Below, one piece after another: positions 19,254 to 30,652 of a stretch of 64,000 nt of DNA. The position numbers and the translations under genes are program-made. This stretch comes from Nansenia antarctica (Eukaryota; Chordata; Actinopteri; Argentiniformes; Microstomatidae), in assembly GCA_963989245.1 (NCBI GenBank), contig OZ022353.1, positions 28,211,550 to 28,275,549 on the forward strand. The letters are read 5' to 3'. The notes beneath the pieces are model-generated. The model did not search any database. It was not told the DNA's origin and was given only the letters and a program-made list of their open reading frames with translations. Position 1 is the first letter of the stretch; every line of letters starts with the position of its first letter.

Positions 19254-19615
19254 CAGCTTTTGGGTTAATCTCTCCATTCTGAGAAAATGCGCCGTGACAG
19301 ATTATTCCTACTTCCTTCTGATTACTGGACTTATATTGTAGAAAATGATTGTACTTCATGCATTTTAAGCCTTACTCTTTGGTAAAAATGTATGCAGTGT
19401 CCTGTTAATTCTATTTTGTAAAGAAATAGCCTGCAGTGTGAATGTTGAGTTGAAGCCATGGTCTGTTTACATTGTCAGCGTACCTCAAAGGTAAGGCATT
19501 GAATTGATCGTCACTGGTATTAACAAGGGCAAGAACCAATTGGTGACCAATTTTGGACTTTGGCCATCAATGCAAGAGAACAAACCAGGCATCCATCATG
19601 AAGTAGGCAAGCAGA

Positions 19616-19689
19616 GGCGCTGCTGTGGTCCAAAACCCAGAGTCTCCTGTTTATAAGATAGGTGCTTTCACCAGCTAAGCCACAGCACC
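19616..19689 (-). pseudogene. tRNA-Thr-like pseudogene, unit 5
   Basis: Array-type copy. Confidence 0.55.
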
Positions 19690-19928
19690 GATAGAAAATG
19701 GGCTTCAAAGGGCTTCAAAGCATTGTTGTTCATTAGAGAACTGTAGATTGTACGTGACGAGACTGCAACGCTTCCATTCCTTCAGATAGGCCATGCATTA
19801 ACAGCACTATTCTGTGCATTTGACTCGAACGACTGAACTGAAGGATCAGACACCTTCCACCATTTGGTTTTTGGGGGATGGAAGGTTGATGGCAGTTTAC
19901 AGAGTCACGTTTAGTTGGAGAAAACCTT

Positions 19929-20001
19929 CGCCCAACGTGGGGCTCGAACCCACGACCCTGAGATTAAGAGTCTCATGCTCTACCGACTGAGCTAGCCGGG
20001 C
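19929..20001 (-). tRNA. tRNA-Lys(CUU), unit 5
   Basis: Consensus. Confidence 0.95.
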
Positions 20002-20057
20002 CACTTCCTCATCTTCAGAGCTTCCGTGACATTAAGGATTAGGAGTTTAAGATGCAG

Positions 20058-20149
20058 TCTCCTGTGGCGCAATCGGTTAGCGCGCTACTTCTACAACAGT
20101 ATGCAGCAGAGCAATGCCGAGGTTGTGAGTTCGAGCCTCACCTGGAGCA
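20058..20149 (+). tRNA. tRNA-Ile-like with TCT anticodon, unit 6
   Basis: Same as unit 3; flanking GCGCTGTGACAG variant shared with unit 10. Confidence 0.55.
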
Positions 20150-20511
20150 CAGCTTTTGGGTTAATCTCTCCATTCTGAGAAAATGCGCTGTGACAGATTA
20201 TTCCTACTTCCTTCTGATTACTGGACTTATATTGTAGAAAATGATTGTACTTCATGCATTTTAAGCCTTACTCTTTGGTAAAAATGTATGCAGTGTCCTG
20301 TTAATTCTATTTTGTAAAGAAATAGCCTGCAGTGTGAATGTTGAGTTGAAGCCATGGTCTGTTTACATTGTCAGCGTACCTCAAAGGTAAGGCATTGAAT
20401 TGATCGTCACTGGTATTAACAAGGGCAAGAACCAATTGGTGACCAATTTTGGACTTTGGCCATCAATGCAAGAGAACAAACCAGGCATCCATCATGAAGT
20501 AGGCAAGCAGA

Positions 20512-20585
20512 GGCGCTGCTGTGGTCCAAAACCCAGAGTCTCCTGTTTATAAGATAGGTGCTTTCACCAGCTAAGCCACAGCACC
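20512..20585 (-). pseudogene. tRNA-Thr-like pseudogene, unit 6
   Basis: Array-type copy. Confidence 0.55.
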
Positions 20586-20824
20586 GATAGAAAATGGGCT
20601 TCAAAGGGCTTCAAAGCATTGTTGTTCATTAGAGAACTGTAGATTGTACGTGACGAGACTGCAACGCTTCCATTCCTTCAGATAGGCCATGCATTAACAG
20701 CACTATTCTGTGCATTAGACTGGAACGACTGAACTGAAGGATCAGACACCTTCCACCATTTGGTTTTTGGGGGATGGAAGGTTGATGGCAGTTTACAGAG
20801 TCACGTTTACTTGGAGAAAACCTT

Positions 20825-20897
20825 CGCCCAACGTGGGGCTCGAACCCACGACCCTGAGATTAAGAGTCTCATGCTCTACCGACTGAGCTAGCCGGGC
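20825..20897 (-). tRNA. tRNA-Lys(CUU), unit 6
   Basis: Consensus. Confidence 0.95.
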
Positions 20898-20953
20898 CAC
20901 TTGCTCATCTTCAGAGCTTCCGTGACATTAAGGATTAGGAGTTTAAGATGCAG

Positions 20954-21045
20954 TCTCCTGTGGCGCAATCGGTTAGCGCGCTACTTCTACAACAGTATGC
21001 AGCAGAGCAATGCCGAGGTTGTGAGTTCGAGCCTCACCTGGAGCA
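20954..21045 (+). tRNA. tRNA-Ile-like with TCT anticodon, unit 7
   Basis: Same as unit 3. Confidence 0.55.
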
Positions 21046-21407
21046 CAGCTTTTGGGTTAATCTCTCCATTCTGAGAAAATGCGCCGTGACAGATTATTCC
21101 TACTTCCTTCTGATTACTGGACTTATATTGTAGAAAATGATTGTACTTCATGCATTTTAAGCCTTACTCTTTGGTAAAAATGTATGCAGTGTCCTGTTAA
21201 TTCTATTTTGTAAAGAAATAGCCTGCAGTGTGAATGTTGAGTTGAAGCCATGGTCTGTTTACATTGTCAGCGTACCTCAAAGGTAAGGCATTGAATTGAT
21301 CGTCACTGGTATTAACAAGGGCAAGAACCAATTGGTGACCAATTTTGGACTTTGGCCATCAATGCAAGAGAACAAACCAGGCATCCATCATGAAGTAGGC
21401 AAGCAGA

Positions 21408-21481
21408 GGCGCTGCTGTGGTCCAAAACCCAGAGTCTCCTGTTTATAAGATAGGTGCTTTCACCAGCTAAGCCACAGCACC
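21408..21481 (-). pseudogene. tRNA-Thr-like pseudogene, unit 7
   Basis: Array-type copy. Confidence 0.55.
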
Positions 21482-21720
21482 GATAGAAAATGGGCTTCAA
21501 AGGGCTTCAAAGCATTGTTGTTCATTAGAGAACTGTAGATTGTACGTGACGAGACTGCAACGCTTCCATTCCTTCAGATAGGCCATGCATTAACAGCACT
21601 ATTCTGTGCATTTGACTGGAACGACTGAACTGAAGGATCAGACACCTTCCACCATTTGGTTTTTGGGGGATGGAAGGTTGATGGCAGTTTACAGAGTCAC
21701 GTTTACTTGGAGAAAACCTT

Positions 21721-21793
21721 CGCCCAACGTGGGGCTCGAACCCACGACCCAGAGATTAAGAGTCTCATGCTCTACCGACTTAGCTAGCCGGGC
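21721..21793 (-). tRNA. tRNA-Lys(CUU) variant, unit 7
   Basis: Two changes: GACTTAGCTAG breaks a D-stem pair (C13 to A), and GACCCAGAG alters the anticodon-stem/variable junction. Probably impaired. Confidence 0.75.
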
Positions 21794-21849
21794 CACTTGC
21801 TCATCTTCAGAGCTTCCGTGACATTAAGGATTAGGAGTTTAAGATGCAG

Positions 21850-21941
21850 TCTCCTGTGGCGCAATCGGTTAGCGCGCTACTTCTACAACAGTATGCAGCA
21901 GAGCAATGCCGAGGTTGTGAGTTCGAGCCTCACCTGGAGCA
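21850..21941 (+). tRNA. tRNA-Ile-like with TCT anticodon, unit 8
   Basis: Same as unit 3. Confidence 0.55.
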
Positions 21942-22303
21942 CAGCTTTTGGGTTAATCTCTCCATTCTGAGAAAATGCGCCGTGACAGATTATTCCTACT
22001 TCCTTCTGATTACTGGACTTATATTGTAGAAAATGATTGTACTTCATGCATTTTAAGCCTTACTCTTTGGTAAAAATGTATGCAGTGTCCTGTTAATTCT
22101 ATTTTGTAAAGAAATAGCCTGCAGTGTGAATGTTGAGTTGAAGCCATGGTCTGTTTACATTGTCAGCGTACCTCAAAGGTAAGGCATTGAATTGATCGTC
22201 ACTGGTATTAACAAGGGCAAGAACCAATTGGTGACCAATTTTGGACTTTGGCCATCAATGCAAGAGAACAAACCAGGCATCCATCATGAAGTAGGCAAGC
22301 AGA

Positions 22304-22377
22304 GGCGCTGCTGTGGTCCAAAACCCAGAGTCTCCTGTTTATAAGATAGGTGCTTTCACCAGCTAAGCCACAGCACC
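22304..22377 (-). pseudogene. tRNA-Thr-like pseudogene, unit 8
   Basis: Array-type copy. Confidence 0.55.
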
Positions 22378-22616
22378 GATAGAAAATGGGCTTCAAAGGG
22401 CTTCAAAGCATTGTTGTTCATTAGAGAACTGTAGATTGTACGTGACGAGACTGCAACGCTTCCATTCCTTCAGATAGGCCATGCATTAACAGCACTATTC
22501 TGTGCATTTGACTGGAACGACTGAACTGAAGGATCAGACACCTTCCACCATTTGGTTTTTGGGGGATGGAAGGTTGATGGCAGTTTACAGAGTCACGTTT
22601 ACTTGGAGAAAACCTT

Positions 22617-22689
22617 CGCCCAACGTGGGGCTCGAACCCACGACCCTGAGATTAAGAGTCTCATGCTCTACCGACTGAGCTAGCCGGGC
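22617..22689 (-). tRNA. tRNA-Lys(CUU), unit 8
   Basis: Consensus. Confidence 0.95.
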
Positions 22690-22747
22690 CACTTGCTCAT
22701 CTTCAGAGCTTCCGTGACATTAAGGATTAGGAGTTTAAGATGCAGAG

Positions 22748-22839
22748 TCTCCTGTGGCGCAATCGGTTAGCACGCTCCTTCTACAACAGTATGCAGCAGA
22801 GCAATGCCGAGATTGTGAGTTCGAGCCTCACCTGGAGCA
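22748..22839 (+). tRNA. tRNA-Ile-like with TCT anticodon, unit 9
   Basis: Carries the unit-4 variant set (TTAGCACGCTCC, GAGATTGTG), five units away. Confidence 0.5.
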
Positions 22840-23201
22840 CAGCTTTTGGGTTAATCTCTCCATTCTGAGAAAATGCGCCGTGACAGATTATTCCTACTTC
22901 CTTCTGATTACTGGACTTATATTGTAGAAAATGATTGTACTTCATGCATTTTAAGCCTTACTCTTTGGTAAAAATGTATGCAGTGTCCTGTTAATTCTAT
23001 TTTGTAAAGAAATAGCCTGCAGTGTGAATGTTGAGTTGAAGCCATGGTCTGTTTACATTGTCAGCGTACCTCAAAGGTAAGGCATTGAATTGATCGTCAC
23101 TGGTATTAACAAGGGCAAGAACCAATTGGTGACCAATTTTGGACTTTGGCCATCAATGCAAGAGAACAAACCAGGCATCCATCATGAAGTAGGCAAGCAG
23201 A

Positions 23202-23275
23202 GGCGCTGCTGTGGTCCAAAACCCAGAGTCTCCTGTTTATAAGATAGGTGCTTTCACCAGCTAAGCCACAGCACC
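23202..23275 (-). pseudogene. tRNA-Thr-like pseudogene, unit 9
   Basis: Array-type copy. Confidence 0.55.
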
Positions 23276-23514
23276 GATAGAAAATGGGCTTCAAAGGGCT
23301 TCAAAGCATTGTTGTTCATTAGAGAACTGTAGATTGTACGTGACGAGACTGCAACGCTTCCATTCCTTCAGATAGGCCATGCATTAACAGCACTATTCTG
23401 TGCATTTGACTGGAACGACTGAACTGAAGGATCAGACACCTTCCACCATTTGGTTTTTGGGGGATGGAAGGTTGATGGCAGTTTACAGAGTCACGTTTAC
23501 TTGGAGAAAACCTT

Positions 23515-23587
23515 CGCCCAACGTGGGGCTCGAACCCACGACCCTGAGATTAAGAGTCTCATGCTCTACCGACTGAGCTAGCCTGGC
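23515..23587 (-). tRNA. tRNA-Lys(CUU) variant, unit 9
   Basis: The 5' strand is GCCAGGC (C4 to A), giving one acceptor-stem mismatch. Confidence 0.8.
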
Positions 23588-23643
23588 CACTTGCTCATCT
23601 TCAGAGCTTCCGTGACATTAAGGATTAGGAGTTTAAGATGCAG

Positions 23644-23735
23644 TCTCCTGTGGCGCAATCGGTTAGCGCGCTACTTCTACAACAGTATGCAGCAGAGCAA
23701 TGCCGAGGTTGTGAGTTCGAGCCTCACCTGGAGCA
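23644..23735 (+). tRNA. tRNA-Ile-like with TCT anticodon, unit 10
   Basis: Same as unit 6. Confidence 0.55.
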
Positions 23736-24097
23736 CAGCTTTTGGGTTAATCTCTCCATTCTGAGAAAATGCGCTGTGACAGATTATTCCTACTTCCTTC
23801 TGATTACTGGACTTATATTGTAGAAAATGATTGTACTTCATGCATTTTAAGCCTTACTCTTTGGTAAAAATGTATGCAGTGTCCTGTTAATTCTATTTTG
23901 TAAAGAAATAGCCTGCAGTGTGAATGTTGAGTTGAAGCCATGGTCTGTTTACATTGTCAGCGTACCTCAAAGGTAAGGCATTGAATTGATCGTCACTGGT
24001 ATTAACAAGGGCAAGAACCAATTGGTGACCAATTTTGGACTTTGGCCATCAATGCAAGAGAACAAACCAGGCATCCATCATGAAGTAGGCAAGCAGA

Positions 24098-24171
24098 GGC
24101 GCTGCTGTGGTCCAAAACCCAGAGTCTCCTGTTTATAAGATAGGTGCTTTCACCAGCTAAGCCACAGCACC
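24098..24171 (-). pseudogene. tRNA-Thr-like pseudogene, unit 10
   Basis: Array-type copy. Confidence 0.55.
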
Positions 24172-24410
24172 GATAGAAAATGGGCTTCAAAGGGCTTCAA
24201 AGCATTGTTGTTCATTAGAGAACTGTAGATTGTACGTGACGAGACTGCAACGCTTCCATTCCTTCAGATAGGCCATGCATTAACAGCACTATTCTGTGCA
24301 TTAGACTGGAACGACTGAACTGAAGGATCAGACACCTTCCACCATTTGGTTTTTGGGGGATGGAAGGTTGATGGCAGTTTACAGAGTCACGTTTACTTGG
24401 AGAAAACCTT

Positions 24411-24483
24411 CGCCCAACGTGGGGCTCGAACCCACGACCCTGAGATTAAGAGTCTCATGCTCTACCGACTGAGCTAGCCGGGC
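24411..24483 (-). tRNA. tRNA-Lys(CUU), unit 10
   Basis: Consensus. Confidence 0.95.
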
Positions 24484-24539
24484 CACTTGCTCATCTTCAG
24501 AGCTTCCGTGACATTAAGGATTAGGAGTTTAAGATGCAG

Positions 24540-24631
24540 TCTCCTGTGGCGCAATCGGTTAGCGCGCTACTTCTACAACAGTATGCAGCAGAGCAATGCC
24601 GAGGTTGTGAGTTCGAGCCTCACCTGGAGCA
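24540..24631 (+). tRNA. tRNA-Ile-like with TCT anticodon, unit 11
   Basis: Same as unit 3. Confidence 0.55.
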
Positions 24632-24993
24632 CAGCTTTTGGGTTAATCTCTCCATTCTGAGAAAATGCGCCGTGACAGATTATTCCTACTTCCTTCTGAT
24701 TACTGGACTTATATTGTAGAAAATGATTGTACTTCATGCATTTTAAGCCTTACTCTTTGGTAAAAATGTATGCAGTGTCCTGTTAATTCTATTTTGTAAA
24801 GAAATAGCCTGCAGTGTGAATGTTGAGTTGAAGCCATGGTCTGTTTACATTGTCAGCGTACCTCAAAGGTAAGGCATTGAATTGATCGTCACTGGTATTA
24901 ACAAGGGCAAGAACCAATTGGTGACCAATTTTGGACTTTGGCCATCAATGCAAGAGAACAAACCAGGCATCCATCATGAAGTAGGCAAGCAGA

Positions 24994-25067
24994 GGCGCTG
25001 CTGTGGTCCAAAACCCAGAGTCTCCTGTTTATAAGATAGGTGCTTTCACCAGCTAAGCCACAGCACC
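24994..25067 (-). pseudogene. tRNA-Thr-like pseudogene, unit 11
   Basis: Array-type copy. Confidence 0.55.
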
Positions 25068-25306
25068 GATAGAAAATGGGCTTCAAAGGGCTTCAAAGCA
25101 TTGTTGTTCATTAGAGAACTGTAGATTGTACGTGACGAGACTGCAACGCTTCCATTCCTTCAGATAGGCCATGCATTAACAGCACTATTCTGTGCATTTG
25201 ACTGGAACGACTGAACTGAAGGATCAGACACCTTCCACCATTTGGTTTTTGGGGGATGGAAGGTTGATGGCAGTTTACAGAGTCACGTTTACTTGGAGAA
25301 AACCTT

Positions 25307-25379
25307 CGCCCAACGTGGGGCTCGAACCCACGACCCTGAGATTAAGAGTCTCATGCTCTACCGACTGAGCTAGCCGGGC
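25307..25379 (-). tRNA. tRNA-Lys(CUU), unit 11
   Basis: Consensus. Confidence 0.95.
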
Positions 25380-25435
25380 CACTTGCTCATCATCAGAGCT
25401 TCCGTGACATTAAGGATTAGGAGTTTAAGATGCAG

Positions 25436-25527
25436 TCTCCTGTGGCGCAATCGGTTAGCGCGCTACTTCTACAACAGTATGCAGCAGAGCAATGCCGAGG
25501 TTGTGAGTTCGAGCCTCACCTGGAGCA
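25436..25527 (+). tRNA. tRNA-Ile-like with TCT anticodon, unit 12
   Basis: Followed 121 bp later by insert copy 1. Confidence 0.55.
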
Positions 25528-25648
25528 CAGCTTTTGGGTTAATCTCTCCATTCTGAGAAAATGCGCCGTGACAGATTATTCCTACTTCCTTCTGATTACT
25601 GGACTTATATTGTAGAAAATGATTGTACTTCATGCATTTTAAGCCTTA

Positions 25649-27082
25649 GGCCCAATCCCGATTCTCTTTTCTACCCCTATGGCTCGTTTTCGAGTGTCAC
25701 TCGATTCGAAGGCAAGGCCTTCGAATACGTCACAAGCCCTACCCCTTGAAATCAAAGCCCTATGAATTGGGACAACCCTTCACGGCGCCTACGTCATCAC
25801 GCGGTACGGTTGACGCGTTGTGTTGCCGGCGAATTCTCACATCTCGCAATGCCTTCTTCAGCTGTGTTTATTTCTGTTGCGTGTGCTATAAGCATCTATT
25901 TTCGTTTGTTATCAACACACTGTAGTGTTTAGACGTTCCTTTTTTAGTCTCTTCCGTCAGCGATGTCTTTTTTGTGGACATCGCAATAATGACAATGAAT
26001 TTAATGACAATGAATGACTCCAACCAAAACAACCAGTCCATCAATAGTCATAAAGCGTTGTCCAAAAATCACGTTACCAAGCGCCTTTCTCAGAACAATT
26101 CGTCGTCTAGAATCCAAAAATCAATCCATCATAGTGGTGGTCAAAAACGTAGAAAGAGGATCTCTTGGGGACGCGGCCACATTTGCCTGTGAAGGAGAGA
26201 TGACAAATAAGCGGAAACATTTCTCAGTAGAGTCGAACGGTGATATATCATCATCCTTTACGCGTATCCTTAACTGTAGTTACATTTCGCGTGTCATATG
26301 CCATTAGACATGGAAATATGTAAATGCGCGGCTGTCATGCACAAATCAGCTTGTAACGTTAGACACACAGCACACAGCACATCGGCATAATAACGTTTTG
26401 TTGTTGTTGTGCTTGTTATAAAGAAAAGGTCTATAATGCATTGAAATGAATGATACAACCCATTAATAATATTACATAATAACAACTGCTCGGATTAGAT
26501 TGCGGGTGGAAATAGGTCAAAATGCGCATCATGTACAAGTCAGCCGAACGTTTGATAGATAACTTTACATATGTGTACCATCATCCGCTGTCAAACGCCA
26601 CAGGTAATAATTGATTTATGACTGTACATCTCTGAAATGCTCGACTGTCATGCAGCGTTGCGTTACTGTAACGTTAGACACAGCACCGACATAAAAGCGA
26701 TTTTTGGGTTATGCGTGTTATAAATAAAAGGTCTATAATGCATTGTAATGACATTAAACTAAGACAATAAGATGGTTATCATAATTTTTCAAATCTTTAT
26801 TAATAAGTAATTACAGAGAATTAAAATGACATTTCCGCATTGAATAGAGCGACATAAGATTTCTGTAGATGATTCGCAATGCATCCTGGTATCAAGGGGT
26901 AGCGTACCGTTAGCCCTTCGAAGCTAGTCTGGTCCTGAAATCCCTCGAAACGAAGTAATAGTTAGCCTTACCCCTAGCCCTCGACGAAATATGAATTGAG
27001 ACAGCCCTCGCCCTAAACGTGAACGCGCAAATCGAGCCATAGGGGTGAAAACGAAGGGCTAGGGGTGAATTGGGATTGGGCC
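25649..27082. mobile_element. 1434-bp transposon-like insert, copy 1 (unit 12)
   Basis: Ends are inverted: GGCCCAATCCCGATTC at the left, and the right end reads GAATTGGGATTGGGCC. The target duplication is TTA (25646-25648, 27083-27085). Three-base TTA duplications fit PIF/Harbinger-type elements, but that is a tentative family call. No transposase is visible. An open frame of 97 codons at 26014-26307 has no recognisable domain. An internal tandem-like duplication is seen (regions near 26320-26450 and 26636-26757 share ACGTTAGACACA and GGTCTATAATGCATTG). Confidence 0.8.
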
Positions 27083-27326
27083 TTACTCTTTGGTAAAAAT
27101 GTATGCAGTGTCCTGTTAATTCTATTTTGTAAAGAAATAGCCTGCAGTGTGAATGTTGAGTTGAAGCCATGGTCTGTTTACATTGTCAGCGTACCTCAAA
27201 GGTAAGGCATTGAATTGATCGTCACTGGTATTAACAAGGGCAAGAACCAATTGGTGACCAATTTTGGACTTTGGCCATCAATGCAAGAGAACAAACCAGG
27301 CATCCATCATGAAGTAGGCAAGCAGA

Positions 27327-27400
27327 GGCGCTGCTGTGGTCCAAAACCCAGAGTCTCCTGTTTATAAGATAGGTGCTTTCACCAGCTAAGCCACAGCACC
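27327..27400 (-). pseudogene. tRNA-Thr-like pseudogene, unit 12
   Basis: Lies right of insert copy 1. Confidence 0.55.
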
Positions 27401-27626
27401 GATAGAAAATGGGCTTCAAAGGGCTTCAAAGCATTGTTGTTCATTAGAGAACTGTAGATTGTACGTGACGAGACTGCAACGCTTCCATTCCTTCAGATAG
27501 GCCATGCATTAACAGCACTATTCTGTGCATTTGACTGGAAGGATCAGACACCTTCCACCATTTGGTTTTTGGGGGATGGAAGGTTGATGGCAGTTTACAG
27601 AGTCACGTTTACTTGGAGAAAACCTT

Positions 27627-27699
27627 CGCCCAACGTGGGGCTCGAACCCACGACCCTGAGATTAAGAGTCTCATGCTCTACCGACTGAGCTAGGCGGGC
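27627..27699 (-). tRNA. tRNA-Lys(CUU) variant, unit 12
   Basis: The 5' strand is GCCCGCC (G6 to C), one acceptor mismatch; shared with units 16 and 31, the other insert-bearing units. Confidence 0.8.
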
Positions 27700-27757
27700 C
27701 ACTTGCTCATCTTCAGAGCTTCCGTGACATCAAGGATTAGGAGTTTAAGATGCAGAG

Positions 27758-27849
27758 TCTCCTGTGGCGCAATCGGTTAGCGCGCTACTTATACAACAGT
27801 ATGCAGCAGAGCAATGCCGAGGTTGTGAGTTCGAGCCTCACCTGGAGCA
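27758..27849 (+). tRNA. tRNA-Ile(UAU)-like, unit 13
   Basis: Anticodon TAT with GCTA stem half. Confidence 0.6.
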
Positions 27850-28211
27850 CAGCTTTTGGGTTAATCTCTCCATTCTGAGAAAATGCGCCGTGACAGATTA
27901 TTCCTACTTCCTTCTGATTACTGGACTTATATTGTAGAAAATGATTGTACTTCATGCATTTTAAGCCTTACTCTTTGGTAAAAATGTATGCAGTGTCCTG
28001 TTAATTCTATTTTGTAAAGAAATAGCCTGCAGTGTGAATGTTGAGTTGAAGCCATGGTCTGTTTACATTGTCAGCGTACCTCAAAGGTAAGGCATTGAAT
28101 TGATCGGCACTGGTATTAACAAGGGCAAGAACCAATTGGTGACCAATTTTGGACTTTGGCCATCAATGCAAGAGAACAAACCAGGCATCCATCATGAAGT
28201 AGGCAAGCAGA

Positions 28212-28285
28212 GGCGCTGCTGTGGTCCAAAACCCAGAGTCTCCTGTTTATAAGATAGGTGCTTTCACCAGCTAAGCCACAGCACC
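28212..28285 (-). pseudogene. tRNA-Thr-like pseudogene, unit 13
   Basis: First unit with only one GGGCTTCAAA, giving the 888-bp unit length. Confidence 0.55.
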
Positions 28286-28514
28286 GATAGAAAATGGGCT
28301 TCAAAGCATTGTTGTTCATTAGAGAACTGTAGATTGTACGTGACTAGACTGCAACGCTTCCATTCCTTCAGATAGGCCATGCATTAACAGCACTATTCTG
28401 TGCATTTGACTGGAACGACTGAACTGAAGGATCAGACACCTTCCACCATTTGGTTTTTGGGGGATGGAAGGTTGATGGCAGTTTACAGAGTCACGTTTAC
28501 TTGGAGAAAACCTT

Positions 28515-28587
28515 CGCCCAACGTGGGGCTCGAACCCACGACCCTGAGATTAAGAGTCTCATGCTCTACCGACTGAGCTAGCCGGGC
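28515..28587 (-). tRNA. tRNA-Lys(CUU), unit 13
   Basis: Consensus. Confidence 0.95.
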
Positions 28588-28645
28588 CACTTGCTCATCT
28601 TCAGAGCTTCCGTGACATCAAGGATTAGGAGTGTAAGATGCAGAG

Positions 28646-28737
28646 TCTCCTGTGGCACAATCGGTTAGCGCGGTACTTATATAACAGTATGCAGCAGAGC
28701 AATGCCGAGGTTGTGAGTTCGAGCCTTACCTGGAGCA
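28646..28737 (+). tRNA. tRNA-Ile(UAU)-like, GGCACAATCGG type, unit 14
   Basis: The D stem has GCAC for GCGC and the intron begins TAACAG. Same type in units 18, 26, 30, 33, 35, 42 and 43. Confidence 0.55.
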
Positions 28738-29099
28738 CAGCTTTTGGGTTAATCTCTCCATTCTGAGAAAATGCGCCGTGACAGATTATTCCTACTTCCT
28801 TCTGATTACTGGACTTATATTGTAGAAAATGATTGTACTTCATTCATTTTAAGCCTTACTCTTTGGTAAAAATGTATGCAGTGTCCTGTTAATTCTATTT
28901 TGTAAAGAAATAGCCTGCAGTGTGAATGTTGAGTTGAAGCCATGGTCTGTTTACATTGTCAGCGTACCTCAAAGGTAAGGCATTGAATTGATCGTCACTG
29001 GTATTAACAAGGGCAAGAACCAATTGGTGACCAATTTTGGACTTTGGCCATCAATGCAAGAGAACAAACCAGGCATCCATCATGAAGTAGGCAAGCAGA

Positions 29100-29173
29100 G
29101 GCGCTGCTGTGGTCCAAAACCCAGAGTCTCCTGTTTATAAGATAGGTGCTTTCACCAGCTAAGCCACAGCACC
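29100..29173 (-). pseudogene. tRNA-Thr-like pseudogene, unit 14
   Basis: Array-type copy. Confidence 0.55.
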
Positions 29174-29412
29174 GATAGAAAATGGGCTTCAAAGGGCTTC
29201 AAAGCATTGTTGTTCATTAGAGAACTGTAGATTGTACGTGCCGAGACTGCAACGCTTCCATTCCTTCAGATAGGCCATGCATTAACAGCACTATTCTGTG
29301 CATTTGACTGGAACGACTGAACTGAAGGATCAGACACCTTCCACCATTTGGTTTTTGGGGGATGGAAGGTTGATGGCAGTTTACAGAGTCACGTTTACTT
29401 GGAGAAAACCTT

Positions 29413-29485
29413 CGCCCAACGTGGGGCTCGAACCCACGACCCTGAGATTAAGAGTCTCATGCTCTACCGACTGAGCTAGCCGGGC
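29413..29485 (-). tRNA. tRNA-Lys(CUU), unit 14
   Basis: Consensus. Confidence 0.95.
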
Positions 29486-29541
29486 CACTTGCTCATCTTC
29501 AGAGCTTCCGTGACATTAAGGATTAGGAGTTTAAGATGCAG

Positions 29542-29633
29542 TCTCCTGTGGCGCAATCGGTTAGCGCGCTACTTCTACAACAGTATGCAGCAGAGCAATG
29601 CCGAGGTTGTGAGTTCGAGCCTCACCTGGAGCA
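29542..29633 (+). tRNA. tRNA-Ile-like with TCT anticodon, unit 15
   Basis: Unit-3 type. Confidence 0.55.
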
Positions 29634-29995
29634 CAGCTTTTGGGTTAATCTCTCCATTCTGAGAAAATGCGCCGTGACAGATTATTCCTACTTCCTTCTG
29701 ATTACTGGACTTATATTGTAGAAAATGATTGTACTTCATGCATTTTAAGCCTTACTCTTTGGTAAAAATGTATGCAGTGTCCTGTTAATTCTATTTTGTA
29801 AAGAAATAGCCTGCAGTGTGAATGTTGAGTTGAAGCCATGGTCTGTTTACATTGTCAGCGTACCTCAAAGGTAAGGCATTGAATTGATCGTCACTGGTAT
29901 TAACAAGGGCAAGAACCAATTGGTGACCAATTTTGGACTTTGGCCATCAATGCAAGAGAACAAACCAGGCATCCATCATGAAGTAGGCAAGCAGA

Positions 29996-30069
29996 GGCGC
30001 TGCTGTGGTCCAAAACCCAGAGTCTCCTGTTTATAAGATAGGTGCTTTCACCAGCTAAGCCACAGCACC
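29996..30069 (-). pseudogene. tRNA-Thr-like pseudogene, unit 15
   Basis: Array-type copy. Confidence 0.55.
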
Positions 30070-30308
30070 GATAGAAAATGGGCTTCAAAGGGCTTCAAAG
30101 CATTGTTGTTCATTAGAGAACTGTAGATTGTACGTGACGAGACTGCAACGCTTCCATTCCTTCAGATAGGCCATGCATTAACAGCACTATTCTGTGCATT
30201 TGACTGGAACGACTGAACTGAAGGATCAGACACCTTCCACCATTTGGTTTTTGGGGGATGGAAGGTTGATGGCAGTTTACAGAGTCACGTTTACTTGGAG
30301 AATACCTT

Positions 30309-30381
30309 CGCCCAACGTGGGGCTCGAACCCACGACCCTGAGATTAAGAGTCTCATGCTCTACCGACTGAGCTAGCCGGGC
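30309..30381 (-). tRNA. tRNA-Lys(CUU) with broken terminator, unit 15
   Basis: The gene is consensus, but the downstream TTTT is changed to TATT (plus-strand GAATACC), so Pol III termination may be shifted downstream. Confidence 0.93.
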
Positions 30382-30439
30382 CACTTGCTCATCTTCAGAG
30401 CTTCCGTGACATTAAGGATTAGGAGTTTAAGATGCAGAG

Positions 30440-30531
30440 TCTCCTGTGGCGCAATCGGTTAGCGCGCTACTTCTACAACAGTATGCAGCAGAGCAATGCC
30501 GAGGTTGTGAGTTCGAGCCTCACCTGGAGCA
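30440..30531 (+). tRNA. tRNA-Ile-like with TCT anticodon, unit 16
   Basis: Followed by insert copy 2. Confidence 0.55.
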
Positions 30532-30652
30532 CAGCTTTTGGGTTAATCTCTCCATTCTGAGAAAATGCGCCGTGACAGATTATTCCTACTTCCTTCTGAT
30601 TACTGGACTTATATTGTAGAAAATGATTGTACTTCATGCATTTTAAGCCTTA

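Larger units (their letters stand above)
25649..29250. repeat. higher-order block A (source of the 5004-bp duplication)
   Basis: Everything from the unit-12 insert through unit 14 recurs at an offset of exactly 5004 bp (30653 to about 34190). Shared private variants include the GGCGGGC acceptor change in tRNA-Lys, GATCGGCACTGG, and TACGTGCCGAGACTG. The right boundary is approximate. Confidence 0.8.

Noticed and set aside
26014..26307. 97-codon ORF in the 1434-bp insert (also in copies 2 and 3)
   Set aside because: No transposase or other domain recognised and no support beyond openness; identical in all copies because the insert was duplicated.
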